Position numbers and translations under genes: made by a program
Shown: one piece after another, positions 5,758-14,078 of the stretch
Position numbering within the stretch: position 1 is the first letter of the stretch
Layout: each line of letters starts with the position of its first letter
NCBI GenBank assembly: GCA_031282485.1
Contig: JAITDQ010000313.1
Coordinates: 1-15,916, forward strand
Source: Tannerella sp.
GTDB lineage: Bacteria; Bacteroidota; Bacteroidia; Bacteroidales; Tannerellaceae
DNA: 15,916 nucleotides
Reading direction: 5' to 3'
Notes under the pieces: generated by a model
Seen by the model: the letters and a program-made list of their open reading frames with translations, nothing else
Database searches by the model: none
Told to the model about the DNA's origin: nothing

Positions 5758-8118
5758 ATGGCAAAAAATGGATCTTCGGCAAAGAAATCAGGAACTGTAA
5801 AGAAGGCAACCGGCGTTGCCGGGAAAACTCGTGCAGTGGGAAAAACTGTAGAGAAAAGTGAGGCGCAATCATTGACCGATAAAAAAGAAGCCGTTAGAAG
5901 AAACGACGAAACAAAGAACGCCGGTTCTCTGAAAATGACAAAAGATGGAATAACGGAAGCTTTAAAAAGGCATTTCGGATTCGATAATTTCAAGGGAAAC
6001 CAGCGGGAGATTATCGAAAACGTTCTTGCGGAAAAAGATACGTTCGTACTGATGCCCACCGGCGGCGGCAAATCGTTATGTTATCAGTTGCCGGCTTTAT
6101 TAATGGAAGGGACGGCGTTAATCATCTCGCCTCTGATCGCCCTGATGAAAAATCAGGTAGATGCGATGCGCAACTTCAGCGACGAAGACGGGATCGCCCA
6201 TTTCATAAACTCGTCATTGAATAAAGCAGCTATCGACGATGTGAAAACCGATATCCTGTCGGGAAAAACGAAACTGCTCTATGTCGCGCCCGAATCGCTT
6301 ACGAAAGAAGAAAACATCGAGTTTCTCCGTCAGATACCGCTCTCATTTTATGCCGTGGACGAAGCGCATTGTATATCGGAGTGGGGACATGACTTCCGCC
6401 CCGAATATCGACGGATTCGTCCGATCATCAATGAGATCGGCGCCCGCCCCATGATCGCCCTGACGGCAACGGCCACGCCTAAAGTTCAGCACGATATACA
6501 GAAGAATCTGGGAATGATGAAGGCCGCGGTGTTCTCGTCGTCGTTCAATCGTGCGAACCTGTACTATGAAGTCCGGCCTAAGACGGTTAATATCGACCGC
6601 GATATCATCAAATTCATAAAAGCGAACGAAGGTAAATCCGGTATCGTATATTGCCTCAGCCGCAAGGAAGTTGAGAGATTTGCCGAAATCCTTCAGGCAA
6701 ACGGCATCAAGGCGAGGGCATATCATGCCGGAATGGAATCGCAGGTACGTTCGACCAATCAGGATGCGTTTCTGATGGAAGAGGTCGATGTTATCGTTGC
6801 AACGATTGCGTTCGGCATGGGCATTGACAAACCGGATGTGCGCTATGTGATACACTACGACATACCCAAAAGCCTCGAAGGATACTATCAGGAAACAGGC
6901 CGTGCCGGACGCGACGGCGGCGAAGGACAGTGTCTCGCCTTTTATTCCAACAAGGATTTGCAGAAACTGGAAAAGTTCCTGCAGGGAAAACCTGTCGTAG
7001 AACAGGAGATCGGTAAACAGTTGCTGCTCGAAACGGCCGCTTATGCCGAAACGGCCGTATGCCGGCGGAAAGTTCTGTTGCATTATTTTGGAGAAAAATA
7101 TATGGAAGATAGTTGTGAAAATTGTGATAATTGCCTTAAACCCAAGAAATTGATTGAAGCTAAAGAATTATTATTAACGGTACTTGAAGCAATAAGTACC
7201 CTGAAAGAAAAATATAAAGCCGATTATATCGTTAATGTATTAATCGGACGCGAAACATCGGATATCCTGTCGTATAAACATGATCAGCTTGAAATATTCG
7301 GATGTGGCGAAGATGAGGACGAAAGATTGTGGCAGGCCGTTATACGTCAGGCGCTGATTGCCGGATATATCGAAAAGGATATTGAAAATTACGGTTTGCT
7401 GAAGATTTCGGGAAAAGGTTCGGAATTTATGAAAAAGCAGGTTTCGTTCATGGTCGTGAAGGATCATGAATTTGATGACGATGAAGACGGCGATGACGTG
7501 CCGGTACACAGCGGAGGCTCGTGCGCCGTCGATCCGGAACTGTTTGCGATAATGAAAGACCTGAGGAAGAAAATGTCAAAGAAGCTGGAGCTTCCTCCTT
7601 ATGTGATTTTCCAGGACCCGTCGCTCGAAGCCATGGCCACCACGTATCCCGTGACGGTCGAAGAGTTGCAGAATATACCCGGCGTCGGGGCGGGAAAGGC
7701 GAAACGCTACGGAAAGGAGTTCGTCGATGTGATCAAACGATATGTCGGCGAAAACGAGATTATCCGTCCCGAAGACCTGCGGGTCAGGACTGTCGCCAAC
7801 AAGTCCAAACTGAAAGTATGGATCGTGCAGAGCATCGACCGCAAAGTGGCGCTCGATGATATTGCAATAAGCAAAGGACTAGAGTTTGAAGAACTGTTGG
7901 ACGAGATAGAAACGATTGTTTATTCCGGGACGCGGATAAATATTGATTATTTTATTAATGATGTAATGGACGAAGACCATATTGACGAGATATATCAGTA
8001 TTTTAAAGAATCGGAAACGGATTCCCTGGAAACGGCTATTAAGGAATTAGGCTGTGATTATACGGAGGAAGAAATCCGTTTGATACGTATCAAATTTTTA
8101 TCTGAACTGGCAAATTAA
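5758..8118 (+). CDS. recQ: RecQ, ATP-dependent 3'-5' DNA helicase
   Basis: Superfamily 2 helicase for recombination and fork repair. The 786-aa product has a Lys/Ala/Thr-rich, probably disordered N-terminal extension (1-60); the helicase core with Walker A MPTGGGKS (99-106), DEAH (201-204), LTATAT (235-240) and motif VI QETGRAGRDG (378-387); a zinc site (Cys435, Cys453, Cys456, Cys459); an RQC winged helix (about 470-565); an acidic linker (571-580); an HRDC domain (about 592-665) with NIPGVG (639-644); and a C-terminal helical domain (about 685-786) absent from E. coli RecQ (609 aa). A second ATG at 5935 (Met60) would give 727 aa, close to what I recall for Bacteroidales RecQ. I kept the first ATG because the frame is open and only 19 nt follow clpX. 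No strong ribosome-binding site decides it. Confidence 0.93.
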   Translation: MAKNGSSAKKSGTVKKATGVAGKTRAVGKTVEKSEAQSLTDKKEAVRRNDETKNAGSLKMTKDGITEALKRHFGFDNFKGNQREIIENVLAEKDTFVLMPTGGGKSLCYQLPALLMEGTALIISPLIALMKNQVDAMRNFSDEDGIAHFINSSLNKAAIDDVKTDILSGKTKLLYVAPESLTKEENIEFLRQIPLSFYAVDEAHCISEWGHDFRPEYRRIRPIINEIGARPMIALTATATPKVQHDIQKNLGMMKAAVFSSSFNRANLYYEVRPKTVNIDRDIIKFIKANEGKSGIVYCLSRKEVERFAEILQANGIKARAYHAGMESQVRSTNQDAFLMEEVDVIVATIAFGMGIDKPDVRYVIHYDIPKSLEGYYQETGRAGRDGGEGQCLAFYSNKDLQKLEKFLQGKPVVEQEIGKQLLLETAAYAETAVCRRKVLLHYFGEKYMEDSCENCDNCLKPKKLIEAKELLLTVLEAISTLKEKYKADYIVNVLIGRETSDILSYKHDQLEIFGCGEDEDERLWQAVIRQALIAGYIEKDIENYGLLKISGKGSEFMKKQVSFMVVKDHEFDDDEDGDDVPVHSGGSCAVDPELFAIMKDLRKKMSKKLELPPYVIFQDPSLEAMATTYPVTVEELQNIPGVGAGKAKRYGKEFVDVIKRYVGENEIIRPEDLRVRTVANKSKLKVWIVQSIDRKVALDDIAISKGLEFEELLDEIETIVYSGTRINIDYFINDVMDEDHIDEIYQYFKESETDSLETAIKELGCDYTEEEIRLIRIKFLSELAN

Positions 8119-8137
8119 CAGTATTATAAATTAAAAT

Positions 8138-8145
8138 AGGAGAGG
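8138..8145 (+). promoter_or_regulatory. Shine-Dalgarno-like site of the first ppiC gene
   Basis: AGGAGAGG ends 3 nt before the ATG at 8149, and its AGGAG core ends 6 nt before it. None of the other starts in this window has such a purine-rich anti-16S match. It supports the chosen start and suggests unusually strong or differently controlled initiation for this gene. Confidence 0.5.
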
Positions 8146-8148
8146 TTT

Positions 8149-9738
8149 ATGAAGAAAATAGGAATGTTGTTTGTTGCGTTAGTATTAGTAACGACTATAG
8201 AAGCGAAAGAAAAAAAAGATCCCGTGGTGATGACTGTAGCAGGAAAAGAGATTCCGCTTTCTGAGTTTATCTATATGGCGCGGAAAGACAATAGCGTTGA
8301 TTTGAATGATAAAAAATCCGTTGATCATTATGTTGAATTATTTAAAGTTTATAAACTGAAAGTCGCGGACGCCGAATCGTTGAATATCCATAAGGCGTCG
8401 AAGTTCGAAAAGGAGTTGGGGGATTATACAAGGCAATTGCAGGAGAGTTATCTTTCGGATAAAGCGTCGGAGGACTCGGCCATGCGTGTCGTGTATGAAC
8501 GCTTAAAATACATTCCCGGCTTCAAACATATTTTGTTTTATTTACCCGGCGGCGAGCTTGTCCCGAAAGATACGGTAGAAACATACAATAAAGCTGTGGA
8601 AGCATATAACCGTATCAAAAACGGCGAATCGTTCGAATCGACAGGCGAATCGTTGACAAGTGATCCGCTGCGCAAAGATGTACTTTACGTAACCGAAGCG
8701 CACGTATATCCTATGCAGATGTTCAAAGTGCTGGAAGATAAGATATTTTCAATGGAACCCGGCGAAATATCATTTCCCGTTCGTTCGACGATCGGCTTTC
8801 ATCTGTTCAAGTTAGACCGGAAAATACCGAACCCCGGCAAAGTGCGGGTAGCGCACATCCTCACCTCCTTCCCGTCGCCAAACCCGACGGACGAAGATGT
8901 CGAGCAGGTGCGGATGAAGTCGGATTCGATCTACCGGAAAATTCTTTCCGGCGAAGATTTTTCCGTACTGGCAGAACAGTACTCCAGTGATACCATTACC
9001 GCTAAGCGGGGCGGGTTGCTGCCTTATTTCGGGCTGGGCGAAATGGTCGAGCCGTTCGAAAAAGCAGCGTTCGCTTTCGAGAAAATCGGAGATGTAAGCG
9101 AACCGGTGAAGACGAGGTACGGTTTCCACATATTGAAACTGATAGACAAAAAGACGGACATGTCGTTCGAAGAACTGGAAAGCCAGATGTATGGGGCGAT
9201 GAAGCGTACGGAACGTAATTTCGACCTGTATCGCGGGTTTGGCGAAAAGATGAAAGTCCGTCACGGTTATGTTTTGTATCCCGAAGCATACGCCGAGCTG
9301 CAACGCCTCGCCGATGAATATTTCCCGACCGACACATCGTTCGTTTATCGTGGCCTCGAAATGGCAAAGCCCCTTGTACATTTTGATTCGATTGAGTTTA
9401 ACCAGAACGATTTTGTGGATTATATGAACCGGAGGCCGACTTCGGCAAAGACTTTGTCAACGGATTACATGCAGGAAATATTTGACCTTTTCGTGCGTGA
9501 GGTCTTGACGGAAATGGAACGTGAAAAGCTGGAACAGACTTATCCCGAATACAAAATGATCCTGAACGAATATTACGACGGCATACTTTTATTCGAGATA
9601 AGCAACAAACGCGTGTGGAGCCGGTCTGCCGAAGAACAGGAAAAGCTCGAAGCCGAGTGGATAAAGGAACTGAACGAGAAATATCCGGTGACGGTAAACA
9701 AAAAAGTAATCAGGAAGATTAAGAAATATCTTGATTGA
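8149..9738 (+). CDS. periplasmic PpiC/SurA-type isomerase with two parvulin domains
   Basis: Probably a periplasmic peptidyl-prolyl isomerase and chaperone for envelope proteins. The 529-aa product begins with a signal peptide (MKKIGMLF...TIEA, cleavage near residue 19). A helical chaperone-like segment (about 25-120) precedes two parvulin repeats. The second (about 232-333) is well formed: VAHIL (His236), FSVLAEQYSSD, RGGLLPYFGLGEMVEPFEKAAF and YGFHILKL. The first (about 124-222) keeps FKHILF and GFHLFKL, but the central GG-[DE]LG-[YW]F block is replaced by VLYVTEAHVY, so it is probably inactive. The remaining 190 residues are helix-rich. It lies 30 nt after recQ and begins a run of three related genes. 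PpiC, SurA and PrsA-like names are all possible; the exact orthologue is not clear. Confidence 0.85.
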   Translation: MKKIGMLFVALVLVTTIEAKEKKDPVVMTVAGKEIPLSEFIYMARKDNSVDLNDKKSVDHYVELFKVYKLKVADAESLNIHKASKFEKELGDYTRQLQESYLSDKASEDSAMRVVYERLKYIPGFKHILFYLPGGELVPKDTVETYNKAVEAYNRIKNGESFESTGESLTSDPLRKDVLYVTEAHVYPMQMFKVLEDKIFSMEPGEISFPVRSTIGFHLFKLDRKIPNPGKVRVAHILTSFPSPNPTDEDVEQVRMKSDSIYRKILSGEDFSVLAEQYSSDTITAKRGGLLPYFGLGEMVEPFEKAAFAFEKIGDVSEPVKTRYGFHILKLIDKKTDMSFEELESQMYGAMKRTERNFDLYRGFGEKMKVRHGYVLYPEAYAELQRLADEYFPTDTSFVYRGLEMAKPLVHFDSIEFNQNDFVDYMNRRPTSAKTLSTDYMQEIFDLFVREVLTEMEREKLEQTYPEYKMILNEYYDGILLFEISNKRVWSRSAEEQEKLEAEWIKELNEKYPVTVNKKVIRKIKKYLD

Positions 9739-9753
9739 TATAAACGATAACGG

Positions 9754-10608
9754 ATGAGGCAAATCTTTTCATTTATCCTGTGTGCAATTCTCTTTTCCGC
9801 TTGCGGGGAATCGGGAATGGAACAGTCGTCCGGCGAAATATTGGTCAGAGTGAAAGACCGGGTATTCACGCGGGGAGATCTGAAGAGTCAGATCCCCGGT
9901 AACCTGTCGTCGGCCGACAGCACGATACGGGCGGAAAATATTATTAAGAAATGGGTAATTGATGCGCTTATGGATGATGCGGCTTATCAGAATATAGGCG
10001 ACGATAAGGCGGAAATCGATAAACTTGTCAATGAGTACAGGCGTTCGCTGATGCGTCACCGTTATCAGGAGCGTATTATCCGCGATAAAGTATCGGCAGA
10101 GATAAGCGAGTATGAGCAGATGAAATATTATGAAGAAAACAAGCAACAGTTTGTCCTGAGCGAAAACCTCATCCGGGGATTGTTTATTAAGGTTCCTGCC
10201 GGTGCGCCCGGATTGGATAATGTCAGGAAATGGTATCGTCTGGAAACCGAAGAATCGCTGGAGAAAATCGAAAAATACGGTATTCAGAATGCCATTATTT
10301 ACGATTATTTTTACGATCGCTGGGTGAATTTTAATGAGATAATGCTTAAAATACCGCATCAGTTTTCGAACCCGGCGCAGTTTTTGAGAACGAATGATCA
10401 TTTGGAAATATCGGACAGCACACATGTTTATTTTCTTAATATAACGGAAAAGCTTCCGGTGGGCAGTATGGCGCCGTTTGACTATGTAAAGATACAGATA
10501 CAGGAGATGTTGGTGAATAAGCGAAAGATCAGTTATCTGCGTGAGTTCGGGGAAAGTTTGTACCGCGATGCGGTAAAAAACGGAACCGTTAGATTTATGA
10601 CCGAATAA
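9754..10608 (+). CDS. SurA-like lipoprotein lacking a recognisable parvulin core
   Basis: The 284-aa product starts with a lipoprotein signal (ILFSAC, acylated Cys17), so it is probably anchored to the periplasmic or outer-membrane leaflet. Residues 28-135 resemble the helical chaperone domain of SurA/PpiC proteins (ILVRVKDRVFTRGDL, then ISEYEQMKYYEENKQQF). RGLFIKVP (141-148) sits where parvulin strand 1 would be, but the catalytic-type His is missing and there is no FxxLAxxxSxD or GG-LG block. The C-terminal helix (from about 240) resembles the SurA helix that packs back on the chaperone core. It is thus likely a chaperone without isomerase activity. It lies 15 nt after the previous gene and 17 nt before the next one, which are both PpiC/SurA relatives. 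Family membership rests on layout and context more than on motifs. Confidence 0.65.
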   Translation: MRQIFSFILCAILFSACGESGMEQSSGEILVRVKDRVFTRGDLKSQIPGNLSSADSTIRAENIIKKWVIDALMDDAAYQNIGDDKAEIDKLVNEYRRSLMRHRYQERIIRDKVSAEISEYEQMKYYEENKQQFVLSENLIRGLFIKVPAGAPGLDNVRKWYRLETEESLEKIEKYGIQNAIIYDYFYDRWVNFNEIMLKIPHQFSNPAQFLRTNDHLEISDSTHVYFLNITEKLPVGSMAPFDYVKIQIQEMLVNKRKISYLREFGESLYRDAVKNGTVRFMTE

Positions 10609-10625
10609 TAAAAAATAAGAATGTA

Positions 10626-11996
10626 ATGATAAAGAAAAAACTGTTTGTCACAATTATTTTTGTTTGCGCAGCCTTGCCGGCAATGGCGCAAAAGAATGTT
10701 ATAGATGAAGTTATATGGGTAGTCGGAGATGAGGCTATTCTGAGATCGGATGTTGAAAATCAGCGTATTTTCATGCAAAATGAAGGTACGCGTTTTGAAG
10801 GCGATCCGTACTGTTTTATCCCGGAGCAGATCGCCGTGCAGAAGCTTTTCCTGAGTCAGGCAAAAGTGGACAGCGTATATGCCGACGAAAGCAATGTGAT
10901 ACGTTATGTCGATCGCTGGGTCAATATGGCTACCAATCAGTTCGGCTCTAAAGAAAAGCTGGAAGAATATTGGGGCGGCAAAAAATTATCCCAGATAAAG
11001 GAAGAGCAAAAAAGAATCGTACGCGACCAGCAGGTCGTCGAGGAAATGAAGAAAAAATTAGTAGGCGATATAAAGCTGACCCCTTCCGACGTACGGAAAT
11101 ATTTCAGTCAACTCTCGCAAGACAGTCTGCCCATGATCCCTTCGACGGTCGAAGTTGAAATCATAACAATGGAACCGAAAATCCCGATTGAAGATATTGA
11201 TGCGATAAAAGCGCGCTTGAGGGAGTATACCGAACAGATAAACAGGGGCGAAAAAACCTTCTCCACCTTAGCCAGCATTTATTCCGAAGACATGGCTTCG
11301 GCCATGCGCGGAGGTGAAACCGGATATATGTCGAAAATACAAATGGCGCCCGAATATGCGAATGCCGCGTTTAGCCTGAGCGATCCGACAAAAGTATCCA
11401 ATGTTGTCGAAACGGAATACGGGTTTCATATCATCCAGCTGATCGAAAAACGGGGCGACCGCCTGAACAGCCGCCACATATTGCTGCGCCCTAAAGTCTC
11501 GGAGCAGGAAATGAAGAAGGCCATAGACCGGCTGGATACGCTTTATATCGATATTCAAGCCGCCAAGTTAACATTTGAAGAAGCCGCCACTTATTTTTCC
11601 GCCGATAAGGAAACCAAAAACAATAAGGGCTTAATGGTGAATCAGGACATGGAAAGCCGCAATTACAGCACTTCCAAATTCGAATTGCAGGAACTTCCGC
11701 AGGGAATGGGCGTTGTTGTCGATAAAATGGAAGTGGGGGAAATATCCAAACCTTTTCGCATGAAAAATCATTCCGACAAAGATGTCGTTGCCATTGTCCG
11801 GCTTAAATCGCGGGTGAAAGCGCATCAGGCAAATGTCTCCGACGATTATCAGGCATTGAAGACTTTGGTAGAAGACAGGAAACGTGAAGAGATTCTTAAC
11901 GAATGGATTGTAAGTAAACAAAAGACAATGTTCATACGCATTGCCGACGGTTGGCGCGAGTGTGATTTTAAATATCCCGGATGGATTAAGGAATGA
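10626..11996 (+). CDS. surA: SurA-like periplasmic peptidyl-prolyl isomerase/chaperone
   Basis: Likely escorts unfolded outer-membrane proteins across the periplasm. The 456-aa product has a clear signal peptide (cleavage after AMA, residue 21), then a SurA N-terminal motif (VIDEVIWVVGDEAILRSDVE, 25-44) typical of the family, a helical chaperone domain (to about 165), a well-formed parvulin domain (about 173-275: FSTLASIYSED, RGGETGYM, YGFHIIQLIEKRG), a more diverged second one (about 280-392: SRHILLRP, then an altered core) and a C-terminal helix (405-436). Length is close to E. coli SurA (428 aa). The gene symbol is by similarity of layout. The stop codon overlaps the next start in an ATGA, so expression is probably coupled to the OstA-like gene. 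An ATG at 10621 is followed at once by TAA and is not the start. Confidence 0.85.
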   Translation: MIKKKLFVTIIFVCAALPAMAQKNVIDEVIWVVGDEAILRSDVENQRIFMQNEGTRFEGDPYCFIPEQIAVQKLFLSQAKVDSVYADESNVIRYVDRWVNMATNQFGSKEKLEEYWGGKKLSQIKEEQKRIVRDQQVVEEMKKKLVGDIKLTPSDVRKYFSQLSQDSLPMIPSTVEVEIITMEPKIPIEDIDAIKARLREYTEQINRGEKTFSTLASIYSEDMASAMRGGETGYMSKIQMAPEYANAAFSLSDPTKVSNVVETEYGFHIIQLIEKRGDRLNSRHILLRPKVSEQEMKKAIDRLDTLYIDIQAAKLTFEEAATYFSADKETKNNKGLMVNQDMESRNYSTSKFELQELPQGMGVVVDKMEVGEISKPFRMKNHSDKDVVAIVRLKSRVKAHQANVSDDYQALKTLVEDRKREEILNEWIVSKQKTMFIRIADGWRECDFKYPGWIKE

Positions 11997-13741
11997 AGTA
12001 TTTCAGGACATGTATGATCGTTATATGCCTGTCGGGTGGTTTTTACTCTTTCACCCATGCACAGGAAAATGCTGCAGATACGGTTAAAAAGACCAGAATT
12101 TATATGGAGCATGCCGACGTACAGTCCTTCAGCCGAAATACAAATGACCAGCGGAAGGTATTGAACGGGAATGTCGTCTTCAGGCATGACAGTTCATACA
12201 TGTATTGCGACAGCGCATATTTCTACGAACGCGACCTTTCGCTGGAAGCATTCGGGACAGTCCGGCTGGAGCAGGGGGATACGCTGTTTGTGTACGGCGA
12301 TTACCTGTTTTATGACGGCAATATCGAATTGGCGCAGATGCGCCGCAATGTGCGTATGGTCAACATCCAGCAGGACAGTTCGATTGTCACGCTCTATACC
12401 GACAGTCTGGATTACGATCGCATAGCGGATATGTGCTATTACTTTGAAGGCGGACGCATTGTGGATGCGGAAAACGTATTGACGTCTTTCTACGGACGGT
12501 ATTCTCCCGCAACGAAAATCGCGGTTTTTAATGACAGCGTCTGTTTGACAAACCCCAATTTCATATTATATTCCGACACGCTGGAATACAGTACCGAAAC
12601 AAAAATAGCCGTCATCCTGGGGCCTTCCGTCATCGAATCCGACAGCGGAACGGTTTATTCCACCAAAGGCTGGTATAATACGCAGGAAAATACATCCCTG
12701 TTGCTTGACCGGTCGCAGGTCTTTTCGGGCGAAAAAATATTAACCGGCGATTCGCTTGAGTACGACAAAGCCAACGGTACGGGAACCGCGTACGGGAATA
12801 TGATCCTTCGCGATACGGCACAGGACATGACGCTGACCGGCCATTACGGATACTATGAGGAAAAAACGGAATACGCGTTCGTCACCGACAGTGCCTGTGC
12901 GCTTGAATATTCGCAGGGCGACACCCTGTTCCTTTATGCCGATACGCTCGAACTTATTACCACAGACTCGACTTCGCGCTATCTGCGTGCCGTCGGGGGG
13001 GTGCGTTTTTACCGCTCCGATATTCAGGGCATCTGCGATTCGATGCGTTTCAATACGAAAGATTCCGTTTTACACATGTTCGGAACCCCCGTTTTATGGA
13101 GCGAAAACCAGCAATTGACCGGCGATTCGATAATCATTTATATGGCTGACTCGACGATCGATTATGTTCATGTTCCGACGTCCGCTTTTTCCGTCCAACA
13201 GGTCGATTCCGGCAGTTTCAACCAGCTTGGCGGCAATGACCTGAAAGCATGGTTTCAGGGCAAGATACCGGAACACATTGATATAGACGGCAACGTGGAA
13301 ACCATTTATTATCCGTTGAATGCGGACAGTACGATCGAGTTATTAAACTATCTGAAAAGTTCGTATCTGTCCATGTGGATGAACAGCCGGGGCGGAATGG
13401 AAAAAATGAAATTCTGGCCGGAATCTGTCGGGAAAGTCACGCCGATACCGGATTTAACCAACGAGCAGAAGACCCTGAAAAAATTTGTGTGGTATGACGA
13501 TTTGCGTCCTGTTGACAGATACGATATCTTCCGTTTTTATAATAAAGGGAAAATGGTCGCAGGGTCTGACAATCCGCCGGCCGCAGAACCCGATACTCCG
13601 CCGGTTGGCGCGGATTCGATACCCGCCTTCCGCGAATCGTCGATCGTTCCGGGCGCCGTTAATTTACCGAAAAACAACACCGGCACTCTTCCGTTGAAAA
13701 CATCGGGAAATTCGGCAGGATCCCTGATAATAAAGAAATAA
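11993..13741 (+). CDS. OstA/LptA-like periplasmic protein
   Basis: Likely part of the LPS transport bridge or outer-membrane LPS insertion system. The 582-aa product has a signal peptide (cleavage near THA, residue 23) and a long series of beta-strand repeats typical of the OstA jelly roll, with recurring units such as GDTLFVYGDYLFYDG, SDTLEYSTETKIAVI, GDSLEYDKANGTGTAYGN and GDTLFLYADTLEL. This is much longer than E. coli LptA (185 aa) and lacks the LptD barrel, so it fits the multi-repeat OstA-like proteins of Bacteroidetes. Residues of about 440-510 are non-repeat, and the last 55 (from about 527) are Pro/Ser/Thr-rich and probably disordered. It overlaps the surA stop by 4 nt (ATGA). Function is inferred from fold and neighbours; a direct LPS role is not shown by sequence. 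Confidence 0.8.
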   Translation: MKYFRTCMIVICLSGGFYSFTHAQENAADTVKKTRIYMEHADVQSFSRNTNDQRKVLNGNVVFRHDSSYMYCDSAYFYERDLSLEAFGTVRLEQGDTLFVYGDYLFYDGNIELAQMRRNVRMVNIQQDSSIVTLYTDSLDYDRIADMCYYFEGGRIVDAENVLTSFYGRYSPATKIAVFNDSVCLTNPNFILYSDTLEYSTETKIAVILGPSVIESDSGTVYSTKGWYNTQENTSLLLDRSQVFSGEKILTGDSLEYDKANGTGTAYGNMILRDTAQDMTLTGHYGYYEEKTEYAFVTDSACALEYSQGDTLFLYADTLELITTDSTSRYLRAVGGVRFYRSDIQGICDSMRFNTKDSVLHMFGTPVLWSENQQLTGDSIIIYMADSTIDYVHVPTSAFSVQQVDSGSFNQLGGNDLKAWFQGKIPEHIDIDGNVETIYYPLNADSTIELLNYLKSSYLSMWMNSRGGMEKMKFWPESVGKVTPIPDLTNEQKTLKKFVWYDDLRPVDRYDIFRFYNKGKMVAGSDNPPAAEPDTPPVGADSIPAFRESSIVPGAVNLPKNNTGTLPLKTSGNSAGSLIIKK

Positions 13742-13763
13742 AAAATTTAACCCGTATAACATT

Positions 13764-14072
13764 ATGGCATTATTCAGTTTTTATAATTTACGTAAGCCCC
13801 GTCAATTCGAGCATAAGCCGATTTACTATGACCCGCGTAAGGAGGCATTGGAGAAACGTATTCACAAGGTGAAAATAGAGCTGGGGATCGAAGAACCGGA
13901 TTACGAACAATACAGGGAGGAGATAAAAGGCAGTTTCGTTGCGGGAACCACGCATCTGAAAAAAAGTAAAGACCGGGGAGACGATATCCGTAACCGCGTG
14001 TATAAAAATATGCGCCTGATACTCATCGTCGTCCTGCTGGGAGTACTCTGCTGGTATTTCTTGATGAAATAA
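13764..14072 (+). CDS. tail-anchored small membrane protein of unknown function
   Basis: I know no function. The 102-aa product has a basic, aromatic N-terminus with YYDPRKE (21-27), a charged helical middle (about 25-80, many K/R/E/D) and one C-terminal membrane helix (about 83-100, LILIVVLLGVLCWYFL) ending two residues before the stop. This predicts a protein held in the inner membrane by its tail with most of its mass in the cytoplasm. It has no signal peptide. It lies 22 nt after the OstA-like gene and 6 nt before mutL, so it is surely in the same transcript as mutL. The coding call rests on conserved-looking composition, tight spacing and the clear transmembrane tail. Confidence 0.8.
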   Translation: MALFSFYNLRKPRQFEHKPIYYDPRKEALEKRIHKVKIELGIEEPDYEQYREEIKGSFVAGTTHLKKSKDRGDDIRNRVYKNMRLILIVVLLGVLCWYFLMK

Positions 14073-14078
14073 TGAAAT

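Noticed and set aside
6343..7083. 246-aa minus-strand open frame inside recQ
   Set aside because: Antisense to the helicase core; its openness follows from the GC-rich codon use of recQ in that part.
8812..9381. 189-aa minus-strand open frame inside the first ppiC gene
   Set aside because: Antisense to the intact second parvulin domain; no recognisable protein.
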